This document shows positions 25,333-34,485 of a DNA stretch of 36,495 bases, one piece after another. The stretch is from JAAFHB01 sp037133495. Lineage in GTDB: Bacteria > Bacteroidota > Bacteroidia > Bacteroidales > Prolixibacteraceae. The notes under the pieces were generated by a model. That model did no database searches, was not told the DNA's origin, and saw only the letters and a program-made list of their open reading frames with translations. Position numbers and translations under genes: made by a program. Location of the stretch: positions 1 to 36,495 of the forward strand of contig JBAXOA010000035.1 in NCBI GenBank assembly GCA_037133495.1, given 5' to 3'. Each line of letters starts with the position of its first letter. The first letter of the stretch is position 1.

Positions 25333-26427
25333 TTACTTTCTAAAATACTCTTTGTAGCGATTATATAGATGTCCTGCTTGTGGATAAGATGATTGGGGGC
25401 TCATAAAATGGGAAAATTCGAAAGTAATCCCTTTATCAAATCCGGCTTTGGCGGCGGCTTCGAGCTTCATCCGCAGCTTGTCAAATTTGATAGGTAAAAA
25501 TTTAATCGGCATATCACGGTCGAAGGTTTCGGCATTGGTCCAGCACTTCATATGGTATTTGTCGGCCAGTTTTTTATTTACCGAAAAGAACGCATCCAGC
25601 TCATCATAATCAATATGGCCATCCTGAAAAGCACAGGCATCTACTACATCGTGTATGCCATCAAAAATCTCATCCCACTCCCGCTCATGATCCCGAACCG
25701 AAACTGCGTTTTCCTTTGTTAAGCTGGTTCCTGCTGCTTCCACCGATTTTTTACCATCAATCCAAGGTGAAATAAACGTTGGCAATCCGCCGGAAACATC
25801 CTTGCATTGTTTTCCCATTGCATGAAAAGCATTGATAGCTCCGCGTGTTTTACGGCTTATTTCACCGCTGATGTACCAACCCTGAAAACTCTTGTATTTA
25901 GTTCCGTATTTTTTCCAGACCTCATCAATCACATATTTATTGTCTTCAATTTCCCAACTCAGATCTCCGGTATCCCAATATTTTCCTGAGTCATATAATC
26001 CGAAGTAAAATTTCATCCCGTGCTTATTTGATAGTCGGAGGTACATGTCCACCAAATCAACTGAAGGCATATAACAACTATGCTTTTTAATGAGGTATTC
26101 GGACGGATAGGTGATAAACTTCCGATAGCCGGAACGGATCATGATCACGGTATCGATACCGATAGCTTTCATATGGGCAAAATCGTTGTCCCACTCTTTT
26201 TCACCCCAGTTTTGATGAGGAATATCGTGTGAAATTTCATCCAGAAAAGTGCCTGTAATCCTGAGTCCTTTTGCGCGAGGCACGATCAGTCTGCTTTCCT
26301 CTGCAGAAAAAACAGAATTTTGCACTTCACTATCAGCCATCCCTGCCAGAGGTACGGCCAATGCGGCCATTCCTGAAAGTGAGGCCTTCTTAAAAAAATC
26401 GCGACGTGAATTTTCATTTTTCGACAT
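25333..26427 (-). CDS. Tat-signal DUF4434 TIM-barrel protein, putative glycoside hydrolase
   Basis: This 364-residue protein starts with a twin-arginine-like signal (SRRDFFKKAS, then a hydrophobic stretch and LAGMA). The body resembles DUF4434 (RITGTFLDEI, HMKAIGIDTVIMIRSGYRK, HGMKFYFGLYDSGKYW). Two acids lie at positions typical of retaining TIM-barrel hydrolases: Glu ~189 in GWYISGEIS and Glu ~300 in CWTNAETFD. I infer a catalytic pair, but I am not aware of a firmly established activity for this family. It sits 24 bp before the MFS gene and 114 bp after the epimerase gene. Context suggests a periplasmic or surface glycosidase acting upstream of sugar uptake. Family confidence is good; function is inferred. 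Confidence 0.8.
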   Translation of the reverse strand: MSKNENSRRDFFKKASLSGMAALAVPLAGMADSEVQNSVFSAEESRLIVPRAKGLRITGTFLDEISHDIPHQNWGEKEWDNDFAHMKAIGIDTVIMIRSGYRKFITYPSEYLIKKHSCYMPSVDLVDMYLRLSNKHGMKFYFGLYDSGKYWDTGDLSWEIEDNKYVIDEVWKKYGTKYKSFQGWYISGEISRKTRGAINAFHAMGKQCKDVSGGLPTFISPWIDGKKSVEAAGTSLTKENAVSVRDHEREWDEIFDGIHDVVDACAFQDGHIDYDELDAFFSVNKKLADKYHMKCWTNAETFDRDMPIKFLPIKFDKLRMKLEAAAKAGFDKGITFEFSHFMSPQSSYPQAGHLYNRYKEYFRK

Positions 26428-26479
26428 AGTAGTTTTTTTTTTAGAGACTAAATGTGTGAATAATTGTTTCCTGGCTTTT

Positions 26480-26528
26480 GTTACGGATTACTTTTAACTT
26501 GTAAAGGGTTACGGGTTACTTGCTACAG
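26480..26528. repeat. GTTAC-type short repeat cluster
   Basis: Between the DUF4434 start and the epimerase stop, GTTACGGATTAC, GGGTTACGGGTTAC and an inverted TTAACTTGTAA motif occur within about 50 bp. The same motifs, including GTTACGGATT, recur at 31560-31730. In both places they lie just downstream of the stop of the preceding minus-strand gene. This looks like a dispersed, non-coding palindromic repeat. Confidence 0.6.
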
Positions 26529-26541
26529 ATAAAATCTATTT

Positions 26542-27699
26542 TCATTCCAGCACTTTCCAAATTTCATATAAACCTCGCGGAACATGAAAGCATCCTTTCC
26601 ATTTGCCACCTTTCAGTTCAAGCAGAGGTTCTCCCTGCCGGTTAAGGTAGCCAAACCACTCAGGATACTCGGGATCTTTGAAATGTGTCCAGGTGTATTC
26701 ATGAAGAATTTCAAACCAATTTTTACAAGCCTCATTCCCGGTAAGCCGGTATCCTTTGGCCATCGCGATAAGCGTTTCGATATGAACCCACCACAATTTC
26801 TGATCCCATTCCAGTTGCTGAGTCGGATAACCTTTAATATCAAGGAAATAAAAGAGACCGCCATACTCTTTATCCCACCCTTTTTCAGTTGAACGTAACA
26901 GAATTTCAATAGATTTTTCAATCAATGACTTATCGTTATTTCTGACAGCAAGATCCATCATAAACCACATCGATTCGTTGGTATGACCGGGATTTAAGAG
27001 TCGTCCTTCAAAAGAATCACTGAATTCACCTTCGGGAGTAACATTTTCGAGAATCAATCCGGAGGCAGAATCGTAAAATACCTCCATCACCTCTTTAATT
27101 AATGGCTGAATGGTTCTGTTCACCTGTTCTGTTCCCAGTATATCTTCCATTATCAGTGAAAGATTGCAGAGGATCATAGGCAATGAGAAACTTTTTAGAG
27201 GCCTGGTTCCCGGGTATGCTTTGTTATAAAGTCCTTTCGGATTATTTTGTCGTTTTTGAATATTACTAAATGTGGTGAGTGCAATCTGTTTATGCTCTTC
27301 AACTCCGGTTGCCTTGTACAGTTCACTGAAAGCCATAGCGGCAAAGCAATCTGAAAAAATATTATAGGGTTGAATAAGTGGTTTCCCTTCGCGGGTTAAG
27401 GAAAAATACCAATTACCATTAGAATCTCTTCCAAATTTTTTCATGAATTCTGCTCCATGCAACGCCATATCCAGCCACTCCTGTTTCTTTTCAACTTTAT
27501 TGAAAAGCATTGAAAAAAGCCAGACCTCGCGCCCCTGAAGCCACATAAATTTATCAGTATCAAAAACTTCACCCTTTCTGTTCAGGCATGTAAAATACCC
27601 TCCTAAGACAGCGTCTTTGGAATGGTTCATCCAAAAAGGGACAACAGACCGGAGCAATTCATCCTTGTATAGTGTCGCGTATTTTGCCAACTGGTTCAT
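26542..27699 (-). CDS. AGE-family N-acylglucosamine 2-epimerase
   Basis: This 385-residue cytoplasmic protein has the alpha/alpha-barrel pattern of the AGE (RenBP) family. Conserved sites are WLQGREVW (Arg ~57), LLNPGHTNESMWF (His ~239), KLWWVHIETL (His ~306) and WKGCFHVPRGLYEIW (His ~372); the histidines line the active site in the family. Members interconvert GlcNAc and ManNAc, or glucose-type sugars and their 2-epimers. The KGCFHVPR ending resembles the N-acyl-sugar group more than cellobiose 2-epimerases. No sialic-acid lyase or sialidase is visible nearby, so a standard sialate pathway is not supported here. It is the first gene of the epimerase-DUF4434-permease run and probably feeds an imported amino sugar or hexose into metabolism. 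Confidence 0.9.
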   Translation of the reverse strand: MNQLAKYATLYKDELLRSVVPFWMNHSKDAVLGGYFTCLNRKGEVFDTDKFMWLQGREVWLFSMLFNKVEKKQEWLDMALHGAEFMKKFGRDSNGNWYFSLTREGKPLIQPYNIFSDCFAAMAFSELYKATGVEEHKQIALTTFSNIQKRQNNPKGLYNKAYPGTRPLKSFSLPMILCNLSLIMEDILGTEQVNRTIQPLIKEVMEVFYDSASGLILENVTPEGEFSDSFEGRLLNPGHTNESMWFMMDLAVRNNDKSLIEKSIEILLRSTEKGWDKEYGGLFYFLDIKGYPTQQLEWDQKLWWVHIETLIAMAKGYRLTGNEACKNWFEILHEYTWTHFKDPEYPEWFGYLNRQGEPLLELKGGKWKGCFHVPRGLYEIWKVLE

Positions 27700-27814
27700 G
27701 ATGATAAATTTAGCTATTTTTGATTATAGCCTTTAAAAGGCGTTAAGTTACTTTAAAGATTATAAAATTTATTTAAAGATAAGTGATTTCGATTTAAATA
27801 GTTAAAAATAAAGA

Positions 27815-27842
27815 AATCCCGCGAAATTAAATTCGCGGGATT
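27815..27842 (-). terminator. Rho-independent terminator of the malic enzyme gene
   Basis: A perfect 11-bp stem (AATCCCGCGAA with TTCGCGGGATT) and a 6-base loop lie 44 bp downstream of the malic-enzyme stop. On the minus strand it is followed by TCTTTATTTTTAAC. It separates the housekeeping genes on the right from the PUL on the left. Confidence 0.85.
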
Positions 27843-27885
27843 CCCATTATTTATAACAAAACCCAAAAAACGATTGTCATTTATC

Positions 27886-30201
27886 TTAATCCAGTCTCTG
27901 TCTTAGCTTTTGCTCTTCAACCTGTGCATCGATAACGGCTATGGTAACCATGTTGAGGATATCCCTTACCGAACTCTCGACATTCAGAATATGGATCGGC
28001 TTATTTAATCCCATCTGAATTGGTCCGATCGTCTCGCTCATTCCCATCTCCAGCATCAGCTTGTACGAAATATTTGCAGAGCTTAGATTTGGGAAAATAA
28101 GTGTATTGACATTCATTCCGTCAATTTTGGAGAATGGATACTTTTCGTGGCGCAGATCTTTATCCAAGGCAAAATTAACCTGCATCTCTCCATCAATGAG
28201 CATGTGAGGATAATTCTCATGAAGGTATTCAATTGCATCATGGACCATAGCAGGGCTGCCGGCCTTACGTTCTCCGAAATTCGAATAGGAGAGCATGGCC
28301 ATAACGGGATTTACGTTAAAAAGCTGTGCCGCCTCATAGGTAAGTTTCGCAACATCAATTAGTGTCTCTTTTGACGGGTGATTATTCACCAGCGTATCAG
28401 CAAAGAAGAAAGTTCCAAGCTTGGTATTCACGATATTAAGCCCGGCGATATGGTTCAGTCCTTCGCGCATTCCGGCAATTTCGATTGCAGGGATAATCGC
28501 ATCGGCATATTTCGTATAAACTCCTGTAATGAATGCATCAGCGTCACCGGCTTCAACCATCATCATTCCGTAATAATTCCGGTCGAACATCTTCTCATAA
28601 GCTTCATCGTAGGTCATCCCTTCGCGCCCGCGTTTCTTGGCAAGCATGCGGGCATATCTCTGGCGATTGGCATCTTCGCGGTCGTGGCGCAGATTGATAA
28701 TCTCAACCCCTTCGAATTCAATATTATTTTCTTTGATGATTTTTTCGATTCGCTCTTCGTTACCTAGCAATACCGGAATACAAATTCCTTCTGTGCGGGC
28801 CAGCTGAGCTGCTTTCAACATATTGATATGGTTTGCCTCAGCAAAAACAACCCGTTTAGGATCCTCTTTTGCTTTTTCGGTCAAGCCGTGAATTAGTTTA
28901 TTATCGAGTCCCATGCGTTGACGCAGATTCTCTGAATATTCGTCCCAATTCAAGATTGGTTTGCGTGCAATGCCGCTTTCGATTGCTGCTCTTGCCACAG
29001 CCGGGGCAACAGTTACGAGCAATCTTGGATCTAATGGTTTTGGAATAATATATTGCCGGCCAAAGCAAAGACTTGTTGTATCGTAAGCCAGATTAACAAC
29101 CTCTGGGACGCATTCCTTTGCAAGATCAGCAATTGCAAGTGCAGCAGCAACTTTCATCTCTTCATTAATTCCGGTAGCTCTTACATCGAGTGCTCCGCGG
29201 AAAATATATGGAAATCCAAGGACGTTATTTACCTGATTAGGATGATCGCTGCGTCCGGTAGCAAAAATAATATCGGGGCGCGATGCAATTGCTTCGTCGT
29301 AAGGGATCTCAGGATTAGGATTTGCCAAAGCAAACACGATCGGGTTTGCTGCCATACTACGTACCATATCCTGACTCAGCACTCCGGCAACCGACAGGCC
29401 AAGAAATACATCGGCATTGGCAACCGCTTCAGCAAGGGTATTGCAGGGAAGCTTTGTAGCAAATGGCAATTTCCTGCTATTCAGATCTGTTCTCCGCACT
29501 GAAATGACGCCCCGGCTATCGACCATCACGATATTTTCAGGATTTGCACCTAATCGGATATAGAGGTTAGAGCAAGCAGTTGCGGAAGCTCCGGCGCCAT
29601 TCACGACGATGCGGACATCGCCGATTTTTTTATCAACCAATTCAAGTGCATTAATAAGGGCAGCACCCGAAATAATGGCAGTACCGTGCTGATCGTCATG
29701 CATTATCGGAATATCGAGCGCTTCTTTAAGCTTTTCTTCGATCTCAAAACACTCGGGAGCTTTGATATCTTCCAAATTAATCCCGCCAAACGTACAGGCA
29801 ATTGCTTTCACAACTTCAATAAATTTCGTTGGATCTTTTTCATCTACCTCAATATCAAACACATCAATATCTGCAAAAATCTTAAACAGCAGTCCTTTAC
29901 CTTCCATTACAGGCTTTCCTGCCAACGCGCCAATATCGCCCAGACCAAGAACAGCAGTTCCGTTTGAAATCACAGCAACCAGATTTCCTTTTGCAGTGTA
30001 TTCATATGCATCCTGAAGATTTTTTTGAATTTCAAGACAGGGAATAGCAACACCCGGTGAATAAGCAAGCGATAAGTCTCGCTGTGTGCTGTAGGGTTTG
30101 GTGGGCACAACCTGAATTTTCCCTGGCCGGCCATTTCTGTGATAATTTAAAGCATCTGTACGCAAAGCATCAGCACGTTTCGGATTTTCCATGATTAACA
30201 T
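27886..30201 (-). CDS. maeB: NADP-dependent malic enzyme, MaeB type
   Basis: This 771-residue two-domain enzyme has an N-terminal malic-enzyme half (to ~410; SLAYSPGVAIPCLEI, HDDQHGTAIISGAAL, NAD(P)-binding VVNGAGASATACSNL, FALANPNPEI). The C-terminal half (~430-771) resembles phosphotransacetylase (PTA_PTB; KRVVFAEANHINMLKAA, GERKAGSPAMVHDAIEYL, NIVNTKLGTFFFADTLVNNH). It decarboxylates malate to pyruvate with NADP; the PTA-like part is considered regulatory. The length matches the hybrid family. ATGs at 30201 and 30192 are both possible; the second gives MENPKRADALR, a common start. A terminator follows. Its 204-bp upstream region holds no clear motif. It is a housekeeping gene with no visible link to the PUL. 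Confidence 0.95.
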   Translation of the reverse strand: MLIMENPKRADALRTDALNYHRNGRPGKIQVVPTKPYSTQRDLSLAYSPGVAIPCLEIQKNLQDAYEYTAKGNLVAVISNGTAVLGLGDIGALAGKPVMEGKGLLFKIFADIDVFDIEVDEKDPTKFIEVVKAIACTFGGINLEDIKAPECFEIEEKLKEALDIPIMHDDQHGTAIISGAALINALELVDKKIGDVRIVVNGAGASATACSNLYIRLGANPENIVMVDSRGVISVRRTDLNSRKLPFATKLPCNTLAEAVANADVFLGLSVAGVLSQDMVRSMAANPIVFALANPNPEIPYDEAIASRPDIIFATGRSDHPNQVNNVLGFPYIFRGALDVRATGINEEMKVAAALAIADLAKECVPEVVNLAYDTTSLCFGRQYIIPKPLDPRLLVTVAPAVARAAIESGIARKPILNWDEYSENLRQRMGLDNKLIHGLTEKAKEDPKRVVFAEANHINMLKAAQLARTEGICIPVLLGNEERIEKIIKENNIEFEGVEIINLRHDREDANRQRYARMLAKKRGREGMTYDEAYEKMFDRNYYGMMMVEAGDADAFITGVYTKYADAIIPAIEIAGMREGLNHIAGLNIVNTKLGTFFFADTLVNNHPSKETLIDVAKLTYEAAQLFNVNPVMAMLSYSNFGERKAGSPAMVHDAIEYLHENYPHMLIDGEMQVNFALDKDLRHEKYPFSKIDGMNVNTLIFPNLSSANISYKLMLEMGMSETIGPIQMGLNKPIHILNVESSVRDILNMVTIAVIDAQVEEQKLRQRLD

Positions 30202-30405
30202 TTTTGTTGTTTGATGTCAGTTCCTTCTTATGACAGGAAAACTCCTCCTTATAAGAAAATGGCAAACAAAAGTAGATTTATTTTCCAACGAAGATAATCG
30301 CAACGACATAAATTCACAAATTGTTAATATTGGGATCAAAACATTAAATCAGCATTATTTGTTATTAGAAATTAACCAGCCCAAAAGTACAAAACCGCGA
30401 ATTGT

Positions 30406-31392
30406 CTAAAACTTTTTAACAGGTTCTGCAGCAGGGTAAAATTGCAGGTTGCCTTGCTTCTCAGGCAGGTTCCGCATCATCTGTTCGCGAATAATATCTT
30501 CGCGTGATTTACTGGTCGTCACAAAATATACTCCAAGAAAAATTAATAGTGCGGCAAGAGGTTTAGTCCACGAAAACAAATCCTGTCCGAGCATTATGGC
30601 AATATAAGATGCGACTAGTGGCTGTAAATAATTGTACATTCCAATTGTGGTTGGTCTGATTTGTTTTTGGGCAATGGGTATCAGTAAATAGGTAATAAAC
30701 GTAGCCCCAAATAATAGATAGCCATAGCTTCTCCAGGCAAGTGGCGTTCCTTCAGTAAAAATCCGTGCTGTTAATACTTCTTTGTAACCGAATGGGGCAA
30801 ATAAAAGCGCTGAAAAGAGAAACATCCACTTCATAATTGTGACAGAACTGTATCGCCTGGATATTCCTCTGGTTAAAACAAGAAAAAAGGCATAGGAGAG
30901 ACTACTGGTAACACATAATAAATCACCAATCAAGGAAGCTTCCCGACCGGAAGATGCAATTTCGGAAGTCAAAATTATGGATAAAACTCCCACTAATCCA
31001 AGAATTACTCCACCTGCCTTTTTAAATGTAATCGGTTCTCTGAGAATAAAGAACGAGATAATCATTACCAGAATTGGAGTTATTGTAATCACAATTGAGG
31101 CATTGGTAGCAGAAGTTCGTTGCAATCCGGCTATAAAAGAGGCCTGGTTAAGTCCAACGCCTAGTAAAGATCCAAGAAATAACGTTCCCATATCTTTTCG
31201 GGTAACTTTTTCCGCTTTAAGAAACAGTGAGAGCAACCAAAATGCAGTTGCGCCAAATGCAAAGCGGGAATAAGTCAAGCCGACAGGACTCATCCAATCC
31301 GGCATCAGATTCTTGGAAAGAGGTATATTCACCGCAAAAATCAGCGAAGTGAACAACATTGCAACGTGACCTTGTATCTTTGATTTATTCAT
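30406..31392 (-). CDS. EamA/DMT-family transporter
   Basis: This inner-membrane protein of about 328 residues is counted from the ATG at 31392 (MNKSKIQGHVAMLF). A 12-codon extension would need a TTG at 31428 and is less likely. Ten hydrophobic helices form two EamA repeats, the first with NIPLSKNLMPDWMSPVGLTY and SRFAFGATAF, and the second with DLLCVTSSLSYAFFLVLTR and MYNYLQPLVASYIAIMLGQD. The tail is basic and cytoplasmic. The family exports or exchanges amino acids and other metabolites; the substrate is unknown. It stands alone between maeB and clpB with gaps of 204 and 343 bp, so it is probably transcribed by itself. Confidence 0.9.
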   Translation of the reverse strand: MNKSKIQGHVAMLFTSLIFAVNIPLSKNLMPDWMSPVGLTYSRFAFGATAFWLLSLFLKAEKVTRKDMGTLFLGSLLGVGLNQASFIAGLQRTSATNASIVITITPILVMIISFFILREPITFKKAGGVILGLVGVLSIILTSEIASSGREASLIGDLLCVTSSLSYAFFLVLTRGISRRYSSVTIMKWMFLFSALLFAPFGYKEVLTARIFTEGTPLAWRSYGYLLFGATFITYLLIPIAQKQIRPTTIGMYNYLQPLVASYIAIMLGQDLFSWTKPLAALLIFLGVYFVTTSKSREDIIREQMMRNLPEKQGNLQFYPAAEPVKKF

Positions 31393-31559
31393 TTTTCGAT
31401 TCTTCTTTGCACTCCGGCGGTCTTGCAATTTTAATATAAAAGCGCTAATCCCGGAAACTGTTTTTCAAAGAGTTATCGGTTTCAGTCATGAAAGGTGCGG
31501 CAAAGATATCATAAAAACAGGAAACTGATGCAAATAAAATGAACTGTCAGGCAACTGTG

Positions 31560-31730
31560 GAGGGTTACGGATTGACAGGTTACAGGTTACAGGTTACAGG
31601 TTACGGGCGTAGCTCCTTGTAACATGTAACTCCTTGTAACTTGTAACCTGTAACCCATTTTTTACCTGTAACCCGTAACTCCTTTTTAACTCTGCGTAAC
31701 CCTGTGTACCCCTTCCGTAACCCGTAACCC
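31560..31730. repeat. Heptamer array and inverted GTTACA repeats downstream of clpB
   Basis: Four exact ACAGGTT units lie at 31575-31602. They are followed from 31620 by the reverse-complement motif in several spaced copies (TGTAAC, AACCTGTAACCC, ACCTGTAACCCGTAAC, CCGTAACCCGTAACCCC). The left cluster and the first right cluster can fold into an imperfect hairpin of about 28 pairs. The block fills most of the gap between clpB and the EamA gene and begins just past the clpB stop. The remaining gap (31393-31559) shows nothing I can assign. Confidence 0.8.
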
Positions 31731-31735
31731 CATTC

Positions 31736-34327
31736 TCATTCACAAACAAATACCAGCTGGTTATCAACTACATCTATTGCAACAGGATGACCGGCAGTTA
31801 CTTTTCCGGCAAGGATATCTTTAGACAAGTCATTAAGCAGATATTTTTGCATCATTCGCTTAACGGGTCGTGCCCCAAACTGAGGATCGAAACCGGCTTC
31901 GGCAATCCAGTCAATAGCAGCTTCTGTAATCGTTGTTTCATATCCACTGTTTATTAACCGGGAAGCGATTAATTCAAACTGCAACAGCACAATATCCCGT
32001 ATCTCGTTGCTTGTCAATGGCATAAACATGATAACCTCATCGATTCTGTTTAGAAATTCAGGGCGGATGCTTTGTTTAAGCAGCTCAAAAAGTTCACTCC
32101 GTAAGTCTTCAATCACCCTGGAGCGATTTACTTCATTGAGATGAGTAAACCGCTCGCGTATGATATGTGAACCAATATTGGATGTCATGATGATGATCGT
32201 ATTTTTAAAATTTACCGTCCGTCCTTTATTGTCAGTGAGCCGGCCGTCATCAAGCACTTGCAGCAGTACATTAAAAATATCGGGATGTGCTTTTTCGATT
32301 TCGTCAAATAACACAACAGAGTATGGTTTTCTTCTTACTGCTTCTGTGAGTTGGCCACCCTCATCATAACCAATGTATCCGGGAGGTGATCCAATCAGCC
32401 GGGTAACCGAAAATTTCTCCTGATATTCCGACATGTCTATCCGTGTCAGCATATTTTCGTCATCGAAAAGATATTCTGCCAATGCTTTCGCCAGCTCAGT
32501 CTTACCAACACCTGTGGTTCCCAAAAAGATAAAAGACCCAATTGGTCGTTTATCATCCTGCAGACCGGCCCTCGACCTCCTCACCGCATCAGCAACGGCA
32601 GCAATCGCCTCATTTTGACCTACAACACGCAGGTGCAGCTCATCCTCAAGATGGAGCAATTTTTCGCGCTCACTCTGAAGCATTTTCTGAACCGGAATAC
32701 CTGTCCAGCGTGCAACTACAGCCGCAATATCCTCGCTGTCAACCTCTTCTTTAATCAACGACTTTCCTGCCTGTAGCCGGACAAGTTCCTGCTGTAAATG
32801 TGTGATCTCCGTTTCAGCATCTTTGATTTTTCCATAGCGAATTTCTGCAACACGACCGTATTCACCTTGTCGCTCAGCCTGTTCAGCCTGCAATTTCAGA
32901 TCTTCGATTAAAAGCTTTTCGTTTTGCAGCGCTTCAATCGCCCCTTTTTCCGCTTGCCACGATGCCCTGAATGTGGTTTGCTCAGCTTTCAGATTTGCAA
33001 TCTCCTCTTCAAGTTTAGCCAGTTTGGAAGTGTCGTTTTCGCGCTGGATAGCAGCCCGTTCTATCTCCAGCTGTGTCAGTTTACGATTAATCTCATCAAG
33101 ATCTTCAGGAAGTGAATCCATCTCCATTCTCAGTTTCGCAGCAGCTTCATCCATCAGGTCGATTGCCTTATCCGGCAGGAACCGATCGGTAATATAACGC
33201 TGCGAGAGCTCGACTGCCGCGATAATGGCATCATCTTTAATCCTCACTTTATGATGATTTTCGTACCGTTCCTTTAAACCCCGAAGTATTGAAATGGCAT
33301 CCAATGTGCCTGGCTCATTCACCATCACCAATTGGAAACGACGCTCGAGCGCTTTATCCTTCTCAAAATATTTTTGGTATTCACCGAGTGTCGTTGCCCC
33401 TACTGCCCGCAACTCGCCGCGAGCCAATGCAGGTTTCAAAATATTGGCGGCATCCATTGCACCTTCACTTTTACCGGCACCTACCAGGGTATGGATTTCA
33501 TCAATAAAAAGTATCACATTGCCTTCGGCCTGAATCACTTCATTGATTACAGCTTTCAACCGTTCTTCAAACTCACCCTTATATTTCGCCCCGGCGATCA
33601 GCGCCCCCATGTCAAGCGAAAAAACCTGTTTGTCTTTCAAATTTTCGGGAACATCACCACGGACAATCCGCTGGGCCAAACCTTCAACAATTGCGGTCTT
33701 ACCAGTTCCCGGCTCTCCGATAAGGATCGGATTGTTTTTCGTCCGGCGCGACAAAATCTGCAATACCCTGCGTATTTCTTCATCACGTCCAATTACAGGA
33801 TCCAGCTTTCCGGTTTTCGCCTGTTCATTCAGGTTTACAGCATATCGGTTCAGCGAATTAAAAGTATCCTCCGCAGTCTGACTGTCAACCTTCGATCCTT
33901 TGCGTAACGCTTTGATTGCTTCCTCCAGTTCTTTGTGACTGATTCCGCCATCTTTCATCAGACGGCTCACCTGATCACTGCCATCAAGAATCCCGAGTAA
34001 TAAATGTTCAACCGACACATATTGATCCCCCATTTTCTGAGCGGTCGAAACAGCCTTTTGCACTGCCGAATTGGCGGTGGAAGAGAGGTACGTTTCACCT
34101 CCTGTCACCTTAGGATAACTAACAATAATTTTATCGAGAGCAGCATTCATGATCAAAATATTTACCCCCAGCTTTTTTAATAAAAAGCCGGTTACGCTCT
34201 CTGCATTAACCATCAGCCCTTTTAAAAGATGACCCGTTTCTACCGCTTGCTGATTATTCCCCTCGGCAATCTTAACCGCCTGATTAATTGCCTCTTGTGC
34301 CTTAATCGTGAAATTATCAAAATTCAT
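31736..34327 (-). CDS. clpB: ATP-dependent chaperone ClpB
   Basis: This 863-residue protein disaggregates denatured proteins together with DnaK. It has a Clp N-domain (~1-145, two repeats), a first AAA+ domain with Walker A GEPGTGKT (~204-211) and Walker B VILFIDEIHTLVGAG, the ClpB-specific coiled-coil middle domain (~400-530, LEEEIANLKAEQ and similar), a second AAA+ domain with GTTGVGKT and VVLFDEIEKAHPD, and the C-terminal D2-small domain. The middle domain and the absence of a ClpP-binding loop separate it from ClpA/ClpC. The length and all motifs are normal. I see no CIRCE element upstream. The gene appears to be transcribed alone. Confidence 0.97.
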   Translation of the reverse strand: MNFDNFTIKAQEAINQAVKIAEGNNQQAVETGHLLKGLMVNAESVTGFLLKKLGVNILIMNAALDKIIVSYPKVTGGETYLSSTANSAVQKAVSTAQKMGDQYVSVEHLLLGILDGSDQVSRLMKDGGISHKELEEAIKALRKGSKVDSQTAEDTFNSLNRYAVNLNEQAKTGKLDPVIGRDEEIRRVLQILSRRTKNNPILIGEPGTGKTAIVEGLAQRIVRGDVPENLKDKQVFSLDMGALIAGAKYKGEFEERLKAVINEVIQAEGNVILFIDEIHTLVGAGKSEGAMDAANILKPALARGELRAVGATTLGEYQKYFEKDKALERRFQLVMVNEPGTLDAISILRGLKERYENHHKVRIKDDAIIAAVELSQRYITDRFLPDKAIDLMDEAAAKLRMEMDSLPEDLDEINRKLTQLEIERAAIQRENDTSKLAKLEEEIANLKAEQTTFRASWQAEKGAIEALQNEKLLIEDLKLQAEQAERQGEYGRVAEIRYGKIKDAETEITHLQQELVRLQAGKSLIKEEVDSEDIAAVVARWTGIPVQKMLQSEREKLLHLEDELHLRVVGQNEAIAAVADAVRRSRAGLQDDKRPIGSFIFLGTTGVGKTELAKALAEYLFDDENMLTRIDMSEYQEKFSVTRLIGSPPGYIGYDEGGQLTEAVRRKPYSVVLFDEIEKAHPDIFNVLLQVLDDGRLTDNKGRTVNFKNTIIIMTSNIGSHIIRERFTHLNEVNRSRVIEDLRSELFELLKQSIRPEFLNRIDEVIMFMPLTSNEIRDIVLLQFELIASRLINSGYETTITEAAIDWIAEAGFDPQFGARPVKRMMQKYLLNDLSKDILAGKVTAGHPVAIDVVDNQLVFVCE

Positions 34328-34485
34328 ATTTTTGTGTTATTAGTTTTGTTTGAACGTGATATCGCTTCAGATCGATTTCAATTACGATGATCAGTTACGT
34401 TTGATCAAAACACTTGCCAACCCTGATTATCAGACAATTTGTCACATAGAATACCTAATAATCAGAAAAATTGACATTGTTGTAA

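Noticed and set aside
31393..31428. TTG-initiated N-terminal extension of the EamA transporter
   Set aside because: It adds only a short basic stretch before a good ATG at 31392 that is preceded by purine-rich sequence.
33332..33907. A 191-codon plus-strand open frame opposite clpB
   Set aside because: It is fully antisense to a highly conserved part of ClpB, has no family motifs and no start signal.
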